A DNA stretch of 64,000 nt from Acorus gramineus. Taxonomy: Eukaryota; Streptophyta; Magnoliopsida; Acorales; Acoraceae. Position numbers and translations under genes: made by a program. The notes beneath the pieces are model-generated. The model was not told the origin of the DNA. It ran no database searches and saw only the letters and a list, made by a program, of their open reading frames with translations. Below are positions 35,301 to 44,376 of this stretch, piece after piece. Positions within the stretch are counted from its first letter, which is position 1. Each line of letters begins with the position of its first letter. The stretch spans positions 13,252,323 to 13,316,322 of the forward strand of contig CM060848.1 in assembly GCA_030737835.1 (NCBI GenBank). Reading direction: 5' to 3'.

Positions 35301-38300
35301 AACAATTCACCTGCGATGACCCAAAATGATATTAATTAAAAAAATATCGAAGTAACAGCAATAACTCACTAAAGTGTAAAAATGACCTTTACTTTTTCCC
35401 TATTTTTTAAATTGGCCAAGACCAATCAAAAAAACTTTCAAATGAGCCATTGAGCTCATTTCTAAAAGCAAGAGAAGGATTGATTTAATGCACCAAGCAG
35501 TCAAGAAATGCAAGTGGGCCTGTAATGAAATTTCTAGAAGCATGCATATAGTCATCTCAAAATTATTAAGCTAATTCTGATAGAATTTAAACAGATTTTA
35601 TCATAGTTTAAAGTGCAGCAACTCGTCGTACTCGTACTGGTAGGCGCACCCTTTCAAATGAACCATTTGCCATAATGTTGACATGGTAAAAAAAAAAAAC
35701 ACCTGATTGGAGAATTAAAAGGTGTTCCCATTTTAAAGAAATATCTTCCAATTGAAATTTAAAAATAATGATAAAAAAATGTACCCTGAGGAGACCATTT
35801 TGGTTCTGTAGGAGATTCCACGACTGAAGGATCACCACCAGCAACACAAATGTGTTTGTATACGTCTCTATAGTAAGGCATCAAGCGGTTAATATGAGAT
35901 CAAGAACCAAACATGTGTAAGCTTCCTTAAACAATAAAATCAATAATCAAGAAATTTGATAAAAAAAAATTTGACGACTCAGAATATGTAAAGCACCAGA
36001 GGAAATACAACCATTTGATGTCAACACAAGAATCTCTTACAAAAAACTGGTGGAACAAATATGTCTAAATTTTCTCAAATTCATCTATATCTATACCATT
36101 ACATATGCAATCATCCAGGCACATGGGAAAGACATTACACCTTTTAAAAAAAAAAAAAAGACATTACACTTTGAGACACTCCATGACGTCGAAATCCATA
36201 TGAGGTATAGCAAGTTACAATTGGAGCACATAATAACTTACATTAACCAAATAGTTCCTTTCAAGCTAGCCATATGGGTCATGACCAATAGGGTATTGAT
36301 TTTCCCTTTTTTACGTTCCAACAAGCCACACAAAATAGAGGAAGTAACATCATGTAGAAGTAGTAACTCAATGGTAGGTTTGTCCCCCTTCCTCCAACAA
36401 ACATTGCATTCTAATGATATACTTTCATTTATAAATAGATCATTCTCATTTTAAATTCATTTGTTGAAAAAAACAATGTATGAATAGTTAGCAAATTAAT
36501 ATTAATAAAATCACATGCAATCTTAAAAAATACATGTATAATTAAGCACCACCTAGGCGGCTAGGCGCATGGCCACCGCCTAGGCTCGCCTAGCCGTCTA
36601 GACAACTATGGAGGTTATATATATTTCCTCGTATTTCATTCTTGAGTCATCTTCGATAAAGAGAAGTAGCTACAGTATTCGGAGATTTTATTTCTCAGAT
36701 TTGAAACCCTATGTCATTCCTCAAAATTAATATGCATATCAGCCTTGAGAAAGGGATATATTTCCCTATGTGTGCCCTTCCAAAGAAAATGAATCCATGC
36801 TTCCGTGGAGCTCCATCCATGCAGCATTAGTTGACCTTTCTAGGGTTGGATCGTGGATGGTATATTGCAACTAAACTTAAAATCAATTTATAAAGCCCTA
36901 ACAAGATATCAATTTTCGATGAGCAACAATGCATACTTACCCGTCATCCGATATATAGCCAACCCATAGTTCTGATCTATCCCAAGGCATATTTGGGTGA
37001 CACCATTGAATCCATGCAATCCTCTTTCCATATGGGTCGATGCGAGGAAAGGCATAGAAATCACTTCCACTAACTAATACCTTTGGCTCTAAGATTTACA
37101 AAATCCAGGACAGAGTAGTTAGTTGACATTGGCAAACTTTATCCAGGGAAATTACGAAATAGGAGCACATGGTATGCAAAAATTTATTTACCTTGAGCCT
37201 TTCCATCCTTCGTATCAATAGCCACAATTGTTGTGGTTGGATTTAAACTGCTCTCACGATGATCTAACAGAAGTAATAAATAAAAGTTTCAAATGACAAA
37301 ATTATGCCATCTCTTGAAATGTAAATAATATTGGACTTTACAAGCATATGCAGCACACACAGAAGTTCACGAGACAACTAACCAACCAACCTTCCATCAA
37401 AGTAATGTATCGGTTTAAGTATGAATCAAACACTCCATCTGCATAGCGAACTACAGATCCCCCATAATCAAGGGTAAGCGCTACTGTAATATTATCTGCC
37501 AACAGGATGTTGAATTAGATTAACTGTTTCCAGATATGCACATCTAACATATAGATTCAAAAGGCTGCATAAGGAGTCTTGTTGCATCATAATATTAAAT
37601 AGAGATAGAATAGATGATGTTTAATTGTGCATAATAAAGAGAGCAGACTAATGCTTCTAGATATGCATGTTGAAGGATTTTTTTTTTTTATGGTAGACCA
37701 CTCCACCCCGATTTCATTATCATTAAAAGCGAAATACAAAGTCCGAAATAGAAGATAGGAAAAGAGATAAAATAAAACAATAACACCAAAGTTCTCCACC
37801 TCGGCCCTATTCCAAAACCCACTAACCCCATCAGGGGACTGTGGAAACTGTCCATGTAAAAGAGATTTCTACACGGACAGTCCCCCTAATCCCCCAGTTT
37901 CGCAGTTCTGAAACGTTACCGGAATTCGATGAAATTTTCGTGAGTGGCTTGAAATGGCACCAAGACACATAATATGCAGTTAGATTTTCAATCGGAGTCC
38001 TCAAACTCAGGATGATAGCTAACAGTCCAAGATTTTAGCGGTTCTGATCGAAAACGAAAAAAACTCAAAAACTGCCAGAATGCTCCAATGGTTACCAGAA
38101 GGCTAAAAGTGACACATATATAACATTCTCCCCCCCTTAGCAATCCAAGCTTTTACACGCCTCCCACATGCCCCCTATAGAATTAAACTCCGGCAGCCCA
38201 GCTATGTCAGCAATTCTGGTCCAGATCTGCTTGGCAATCGGGCAGGCACATAGTAAGTGCACTGTAGTTTCCTGCACAACTCGCATATGGTCGGAAACCC

Positions 38301-41300
38301 CAAATGCCACTTAGATCTGTAGGATTTTGTAAGCAGCCTTTCTGGGAATGGCAACCACATAAAGCACTTCACCTTTAGCGGGATCTTTGGATTCCAGATC
38401 TGTTTGGCTCTCCTCATCATCTCCTGGTTTATCTCCACTGATCTCCTCCACCAATCATAACCTTTATACACCGAGAAGCTACCGTGAGGATGAACCCATT
38501 AAACCGCCTTATCTTTGCTATCAGGAAGAAAAATGGTGCTGCTGAGACGATCCATGAGTGAAGCAAACTGCACGATTTCGCTTTCACTCAGATTTCTTCG
38601 CGTGATGATCTCCCACGACCCCTATGTATGAACCCGGCTCCAGAACTCATAAACGAGTCCCTCTTTATTCACTGCAACATTACATATGTCCTGGTACTCA
38701 GACCTCAAGGACTGCCACCTATCCATCCAGAATCTCACCTTTAATCCATTTCCAATTTTCCAGCTGAGGGTCACCGCAAACTCCCTTCCAAGAGCAAAAA
38801 TACCTCTGGCTAGAAAAGTGGATCTTGAATTCATAATATGCAAGGGATCGGACCACCCGTATCTCTCTCTGAATAACACTTTCCATGTCGCCTCCTCATC
38901 ACTAACCCACTTCCAGGCCAATTTGGACAAGAGAGCCTGATTCATGTCCTCCAGGCTTAAAACTCCCACACCTCCTCTGCTTTTTCTGTGATACACCAGG
39001 TCCCATTTCACTAGATTAAAAGCAAAATGAAATGGCATGACTTTTTTCACCAATATATGAAATAAATATAATATGTCCCATGTATTTGCTTAGGCAACTG
39101 TGCATATGCAATCTTATAAACAAATTATGTAATTTTCTATAATCGAGGGAGTAATTGAATAGAACATAAAAACATAAACCAAAGAACAAAAAGTTTCATG
39201 TAAGCAAATAACTCATTTAGAAATGAAATTAAATGACTTGATATTACAGTGGCAATTGTAATCCAATCAAAGAACCTCCCCAAGTTAAATCAAGGCCACA
39301 TAACAAACAAGAAATAAATTAAGATAGGGATGCAATAATATAGTTTGGTCAATAGAATGTATGGAGATCCATGGTTCACATTAGAAAACTCACTATCCAT
39401 TTAGATCTTACAAAAGAAATGGTCTATCAGGAGTCAGGACCTTCCAAATTATCTAAATGATCTCTTACTACAAATATGTAACATTTTGGAAACTTTTGGT
39501 CAGTGTTTACAAATGCAGTATGTGTAGTCTCATATGTGGTTTGGTCCAGACATAGAACCACATATGGGCAGGCGACCCGATATGCGGGCCAGGCCCGCAT
39601 ATGTTCGCATGATTGAGAGAAAAACAGATTTCCTTTATTTCCTTTTTCTTCTATTTTCTCCTTCATTATTTGGTTCGAGTCAACAACCATGTGAATAGTG
39701 TAATGGTGTTTAATGGTGGACACAGCGGTGAAATTTTTTTTTTTTTTGAAACATTTTTTTTGGGGGGTGCAACCCGATGACTTCCTAGGAGGTCACTCAT
39801 CATAGTATTACTCTCGCCCAAGCACGCTTAACTTCAAAATTCTGATGGGATTCCATGCATCAGTGTTGCTATGATCCAATGCAAATTGTCTACATAAATA
39901 TAGAAATCACCTCTCAATAATGACTACATGGTTTGGGGATTCATTCTTTTCAAGTGATTCCTAGTTTCTAATTTTTTGTTTCATGATATGGTCTCAATGT
40001 CTCATATGTTCATAAAATCTTAGTTCTTGGGATCTCAAAAAATCAACTAATGACCAAGCAAAAAAAAATCAGCTAATAAATTATTTCATAAGTATTATAT
40101 TTTTATTAATAAAAATACAAAACCACGTATCCTCCCGCATACCGCATATACTCTATGTGGTACCCAGGCACATGCAAACCGCGTACCGCATTTTCGAACG
40201 CTACCTTATGTAGATGAGTATTTCAATAGGTGATAGCTAATTTAAGTGAGTAAAGAATGGAATTATTTAATGTCTAGAAGTCTCTTAGATATCCTTTTAG
40301 CAAATGTACCTCCAAAATGTTGCTTGTATAACCGTTGATCTTTGTAATTTGAGAATACAACCATATTCTTTGAAACTGCAAAGGCACCACCTCCATACTC
40401 TTGTGCCAATGTTCGTGCAGCAAATTCTGAAGTAATGATATCTATAGGTTTACCTCCTGCTTCTGTTGGTTCCTTAACAAGGACTGCACGGCTGAGAAAA
40501 ATTTAAAACCATACAAGTTAAAAGCAAGATTTACATTTGTACAAATAGATTAGATAAATTCAAATAGACAAATGATGTTACGCAAATCGGGGAAACTATT
40601 TTGAAGCTAAAACAACCTGCATAATTGGAAGAAGTGCGTAACATATAGCTTTTCTTTTAAAAAGTTGGAGATTTTGAAGTCCATAGAACAAGTTGTATGT
40701 TTACACAAAAACCATACATCTGGCAACGAATTTCTGTATCCAGTTCCTAATGTACAATTGTACATAATCGTTGCTGTAAACCGGTTACTAGGTCATATAC
40801 ATGTCGACAGTGTTAAATATCATCCCTATCTGAATGTCAGTAAGAAATGTTTGTTGTATTCTGTACGTCACTCTTACAGGTGACAGTTGAGAACAAGCCG
40901 AGATTCTACAATGTAATTCAATTAATTGTTGCCAATTCAATTGCAACTGGTGAGATGATCCGGGCAAGTGAAACTCAAAGTGACTTGAAGTTGTTGAAAG
41001 AGCTTGAGGGTTTAGTTATCCAGTAGTTATCCAGCACTGATGAATTAATATGCTATTAGTATATTAATGTTACATTTTTGAATTGTAATATGTCAATGTG
41101 CATTAGTTTTAGAGTTTGGTTCTTTTTTATAATTAAAAAATAGTTTTAAGAGTTTGGAGATTTTGTTTTCAAATGCAAGCACAAAAACCTTATGAAATCA
41201 GCACTTAAAATTCAGCATTAGATTCTCATTGGAGAGTAGTGACTGAGCCCTTGTTGAATAGAAGAATAGACATGGAAAAGGATGGAATAGGGATGAATAA

Positions 41301-42060
41301 ACTCAAAAAATGTTTGTTTGTAAGGAATAAGTGGGTACAACTATGCCAAAATAGGTGGAAATTAGTTGGAATTACCGTATTAGTATTCCATGTCCCCCAG
41401 AATTGTGTTATTCCAACCATTATATTCCACTCGTACAATGGGGGGGCCATATGTCAAATCACATGCTATTACCTCTTCTAACTAGCCCGTGTCAAATATC
41501 TTTATAAATCTTTCCCCAAATATTATAAATTTATCCACAACTTATCCATGTTCAATCAAACAACAAAAACCTCATTATTAAGTTCCCCAATCAGAATAAC
41601 AAAATATACAATCAAACCAAAAATGACTCATTCCATTTGTATAGTTATCTATTATGAAATAGTTATATATTCTAGAATAGTTTTATATCGCTATCCAAAC
41701 GGGGACTGAGGGTTCGATGCAATGCCACAAACAGAAGCAGCTCATGTAAAAAATAAAACATTTTACTCACCCTCCCTCATCGGGCCGCGACTCGATCCAC
41801 ACGAGACGTCCATCTCCATCGACGGCGATCCCTCCGACCCGTTTATCCGCGCCGGATACCACGTCGGCCGTTATCGGAGACTTCCATGAACCATATGGCG
41901 CGGTGACCTTCTCGACTGCTGCTGCTGCTGCTCCTTCCGAAGCCATCGCACCAAAGATCGAGAGGTGTCTCCTAACCCGTCCGATCGAAACCCTAAACCC
42001 ACTCGAGCCGCGGCAACTGAGAGCGAGAAGAGTAGATGACCTCGCTAGTAGTGAAGCCAT
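17354..42060 (-). CDS. S9 prolyl oligopeptidase-like serine peptidase (At5g36210 homologue), 18 exons, complete
   Basis: Exons: 41771-42060, 40310-40491, 37391-37495, 37192-37263, 36941-37088, 35785-35867, 35256-35311, 24346-24482, 23403-23493, 23225-23290, 22884-23106, 20992-21093, 20625-20710, 20399-20521, 18633-18702, 18457-18548, 17546-17650, 17354-17467. They join in phase to 714 residues, near the Arabidopsis length. Residues 1-38 are Ser/Arg/Leu-rich and look like an organelle-targeting leader. The N-terminal half is the beta-propeller. The C-terminal alpha/beta-hydrolase has GKSAGG (Ser564), GLDDKIVP (Asp641) and GEQHGF (His673), the expected triad. It probably cleaves short peptides or acyl-aminoacyl substrates; the substrate is unknown. 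Intron 10 uses a GC donor. Intron 7 (24483-35255) is 10.8 kb and full of transposons. The start is the ATG at 42058-42060; Met39 is an alternative. Exon 7's edge could be off by one base. Identity of family is firm; function is inferred. Confidence 0.93.
19300..19474 (+). mobile_element. tRNA-derived SINE (family 2, copy 1) in peptidase intron 14
   Basis: Box-A-like GAGTTGGCTATTTGG, box-B-like AAGTTCAAATCTCC, a body ending GAGTTCCTCAGCACCC, then an A-tract. The 3' half (GGGTTTTCCCAAC ... AGTTCCTCA.CACC + A-run) matches the element at 56297-56490, which supports one SINE family. Antisense to the host gene. Target duplication not resolved. Confidence 0.65.
21985..22390 (+). mobile_element. LINE 3'-end fragment in peptidase intron 11
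   Basis: The plus-strand frame at 21985-22194 has the C-terminal LINE phrase [16 protein letters not shown] ... VWDSVDIFI, the equivalent of IWL.RN..(I/L)F in other copies of the window. A T/C-rich 3' UTR-like tail follows. Heavily truncated. Confidence 0.55.
24890..28475 (+). mobile_element. hAT DNA transposon with decayed transposase
   Basis: A 3,586-bp element with inverted termini CACTGTTTTAAATCGCGA and CAGTGTTTTAAATATCGA (right end complemented). It is bounded by the exact 8-bp duplication CTCAGAAC (24882-24889 and 28476-28483). Subterminal regions are packed with ATATCGAT-type motifs, likely transposase binding sites. It contains a long G-run near 25150 and a transposase pseudogene. 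Inserted inside the MITE at 24600-28639. Confidence 0.93.
25670..28215 (+). pseudogene. hAT transposase (BED finger, DUF659, hAT dimerisation region), inactivated
   Basis: The ATG at 25670 opens a frame with a BED-type zinc finger ([20 protein letters not shown] ... RLKEHILH). It is followed after frameshifts by the DUF659 catalytic region (CDGWTDR near 26425; [20 protein letters not shown] at about 26647-26706) and a C-terminal hAT region ([10 protein letters not shown]; later acidic tail with DDDDDEEDE, ending at 28215). Stops and frameshifts occur between 26090 and 27030, with another stop at about 27910. It encoded the enzyme that would move this element; it is not functional as it stands. 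Confidence 0.88.
29281..29473 (+). repeat. Copia 5' LTR
   Basis: 193 bp, from TATTGGAGTTATTGG to CCATTTATTT. Contains TATATAAGG near 29421 as the likely promoter. It carries a G/C-rich inverted motif (GGGGGGCAACGCCCCCC) near 29337. The LTR starts TA rather than the usual TG. Confidence 0.93.
29479..29491 (+). promoter_or_regulatory. Copia primer binding site
   Basis: TGGTATCAGAGCC, complementary to the 3' end of plant initiator tRNA-Met, five bases after the 5' LTR. It would prime minus-strand cDNA synthesis. Confidence 0.9.
29589..33941 (+). pseudogene. Copia gag-pol polyprotein with two single-base frameshifts
   Basis: The frame opens at the ATG at 29589. In order: gag (29660-30260), RGRGRG-rich linker and CCHC knuckle [14 protein letters not shown] (about 30405), protease DSGATEHM (about 30748), preintegrase [10 protein letters not shown], integrase core ([22 protein letters not shown], 31325-31660), RT ([12 protein letters not shown] ... 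YVDDIIITG, 32535-33010), RNase H ([16 protein letters not shown], 33470-33900) and a stop at 33941. The reading frame shifts near 31870 and near 33053. Otherwise no stop interrupts about 1,450 codons. Both shifts are consistent with one-base indels, so this copy is recently inactivated, or the shifts are sequencing errors. Confidence 0.93.
33940..33948 (+). promoter_or_regulatory. Copia polypurine tract
   Basis: GAGGGGGAG immediately before the 3' LTR, the usual primer for plus-strand synthesis. Confidence 0.85.
33949..34141 (+). repeat. Copia 3' LTR
   Basis: 193 bp, two differences from the 5' LTR. Followed by the target duplication CTTCT. Confidence 0.93.
34640..34852 (+). mobile_element. 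Short LINE 3'-UTR fragment
   Basis: Plus-strand GGAGATCCCTCATCTCCATTTTGTTCGA ... AGCTCCTATCTTTTCCTC then an A-run. This matches the 3' tail of the full LINE (complement of 57960-58035). Only the tail is present, and orientation is opposite to the neighbouring LINE fragment. Confidence 0.5.
37680..39060 (-). mobile_element. LINE fragment in intron 2 of the complete peptidase gene
   Basis: Paralogous copy of 3115-4525. Frames at 39053-38622 ([20 protein letters not shown]) and 38471-38202 ([15 protein letters not shown]) are again the LINE C-terminal region and zinc-binding domain. The T-run at 37680 marks the poly-A end. About 240 bp (37898-38135) differ completely from the left copy. Confidence 0.8.
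39763..39877 (-). pseudogene. Retroposed 5S rRNA pseudogene with poly-A tail
   Basis: The complement reads as nearly full-length plant 5S rRNA. It has GATCCCATCAG-like start features, the internal box-A core AAGCGTGCTTGGGCGAGAGTA, a box-C segment GATGAGTGACCTCC and the 3' end GGGTTGCACCCC. It is followed directly by two A-tracts (T-runs at 39731-39762 on plus). Scattered substitutions show it is not a working gene. The left duplicate reads straight through this point (about 5105), so the insert is specific to this copy. Flanks (GTGAAATT and ATGCAAATT) may be a short imperfect target duplication. Confidence 0.85.
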
Positions 42061-42516
42061 GTGCAATGATTAGGGATTGATTAGTACGGCGGAACATGGA
42101 AGTTTTAAGTGATCCTGCATGTGTAGCAGACTATTATGGTATGGGCTCTGCTTTGAGACAAGTTTCACACTTACAACTTCTTCTATATTATATGAGTTTC
42201 ATAAAAAAAATGGATAACTTTTTCGTTTTCTTGGCCTTCTACCTACTAGCTTAGCCCACTTTACAATAGGTTAGGGAGAACTGGGGGCTATGGGAAAGAC
42301 AGCAAGAATGACAGTGTTGTATCAACATCACTAACAAACATCATGCCCTATGTAGTTTCGTCTGCAATGCCAATCATTAGGATGCACAGCAAAGGAAAAC
42401 AAGTTTTGAGTGCAGTGAATATAGACAACAGAAGGCACTAGAATAGGCATGAAAAAGATGGATAACATGTTTACAAAAAAATAAAAAAAAGATGGACAAC
42501 GTGATGATAAATTGAA

Positions 42517-43545
42517 GGGTTATTTAGTTTCTACCCCTTATAAAACAAGTGAATTATTGAAAACTTAACAAAAAAATAATGTTATTATTAACCATTTACA
42601 AAGTTATTATATCTTATTAAAAAACCCAATCATTTAATGTTATTTAGTTTCTGCCTCTCCTAAATAGATAAATTATTTAAAATCCCTTTCAAACACACAT
42701 TATTATTTCACGATCCCTTACCTTTTGGATTGTCTTCGCAAAAAATCTGGACATCTCTTCTCTTATTGAAACCATTAAAAAATGTTGTATAGATAAAATT
42801 ACATCATTAAATGTGAGATTTCTATTCCATCACAGGTCTTTAATCCAAATGATCTATCTATTAAATATCAGTAAATTGTAGCTTATTTAGGTATTTATTA
42901 AACACAAATATATACATGACATAGTATGTTTGATAAAAATTCATACTATTGGTACAAAATGGTACGAAATAATCCAAAATGGAATAAAATAATCCAATTG
43001 ATATAAAATGACATAGAATAATACGAGTAGCTAGTATAAAATGGTGTGATTGGTGCAAAATGATGTTACATCATACGAAATGGTGTAAAAGTTCTAAGAC
43101 TTCTAAGAAATGCTATGGAGGGGTTTTAAAATAAATTGTCTATTTAGAAGGGGCACTAAATAATAATGTGTATTTAAGGGGTCCTAAAATAATAATGTAT
43201 ATTTTGAGGGGAGTTTAAATAATTTATCTATTTAGAAGGGGTGAAAACTAAATAACCCTAAATGTTTGGGTTTTTAAATAAGATGTATTAACTTTGTAAA
43301 GGGCAAATAATAAAATCATTTTTTTTATAGAGGGTTCTCCATAATTCACTTGTTTTACGGGGGTGAAAACTAAAAAACCCTAGATTGAACCAGGGTAGAG
43401 TGCATGTTTGGGTTTTTAATAAGATGTATTAACTTTATAAGGGGCTAATAATAAAATCATTTTTTATAGGGGGTTCTCCATAATTCACTTATTTTACGGG
43501 GGGTGAAAGCTAAAAAACCCTAGATTGAACCAGGGTAGAGTGCAT
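42517..43545. repeat. Foldback region with long inverted and tandem repeats
   Basis: The left arm around 42517-42630 (AGGGTTATTTAGTTTCTACC ... TTATTAAAAAACCCAA) is repeated in inverted orientation at about 43265-43380. A second inverted pair lies at 42640-42710 against 43140-43250. The right arm is itself duplicated in tandem: about 137-bp units at 43267-43409 and 43410-43545, both ending CTAGATTGAACCAGGGTAGA. Non-coding; likely a foldback or MULE-type MITE. Exact ends unresolved. Confidence 0.7.
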
Positions 43546-44376
43546 TTTAATTTTTTACTAGAAAAAATATCATAACAGTTGTTTCTCTCGTCACTTTTGC
43601 AGTCTCGACATGTCTTGAATTTTTTTTAATTGTAATCGGATGAATTGAATGTACGCCTTCTTGCATTTTCCATACTCAAATATATGCTAATTGAATGTGA
43701 GCCTTCTTGTATTTTCTATAATAAAATATATGCTCGTCTGATCTAGTGCTCTTCAGAAAAGAATCAGAGTATCTGGTATTCTGATAGGACAAATGGAGCA
43801 ACATGTTTTGTTGCATGACAAGAGTTGATATATAGCAATACAATCAAATCAACTAACCCGAATCTACTCAAAAGCAGTGCTCAGCAACATAACATACTAG
43901 CATGTGCCCTATAAAAATTAATAATATATCTGCAGCTCCACAAAGGAATCTAAAATGGTATTTAACTGTGGATATCATGTACAAGAAATACAGATCATTT
44001 GCAAGTGATAAATAAAACACTCTACTGATCAGCTCGGTACTGATGGGAAACAGAAAAACAGCCTTCCCCCCTTCAGATAATCATTTGGTACAGTTGCATC
44101 TGCATCCACAAAATAAAAAGACCAGACAAACATAAAAATCACGTCAAAGACATTTCAGATTCTCAACTTGAATGCATGCTATTCTTCTGTAAATAAGTGG
44201 CATTTTATATATATACCTTTTCAAAATGAAACAATTAGTTTATGCAAATGCAAGACCAAAAGCAAATCATGTCTTGGCATCACTGCTGTTTCTGTAATTG
44301 AAATCATACGTTTCTTTAGCCTCGATGATTAAGTGGCAGGACCCAGAATCCATCTAATGCAGCAGATTGGCTCATA
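43546..44376. other. Spacer 3' of the SCNM1-like gene
   Basis: AT-rich sequence with no open frame or repeat I can name. Probably holds the 3' UTR of the SCNM1-like gene close to 44376. Confidence 0.5.

Larger units (their letters stand above)
35660..42150 (-). repeat. Segmental duplication, right copy (within the complete peptidase gene)
   Basis: Counterpart of 790-7350, direct orientation. It starts inside intron 6 about 125 bp beyond exon 6 and ends about 90 bp upstream of the start codon. Copy-specific differences include the 5S-derived insert (39725-39880), a CCTAGGCGGCTAGGCGC-type insert at 36541-36600, and a replaced segment at 37898-38135 in the LINE fragment. Confidence 0.9.

Noticed and set aside
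39763-39877. Functional 5S rRNA gene or Cassandra LTR
   Set aside because: It carries substitutions and poly-A tracts, and I see no LTR sequence or T-rich terminator in the right position. Retroposition explains it better.
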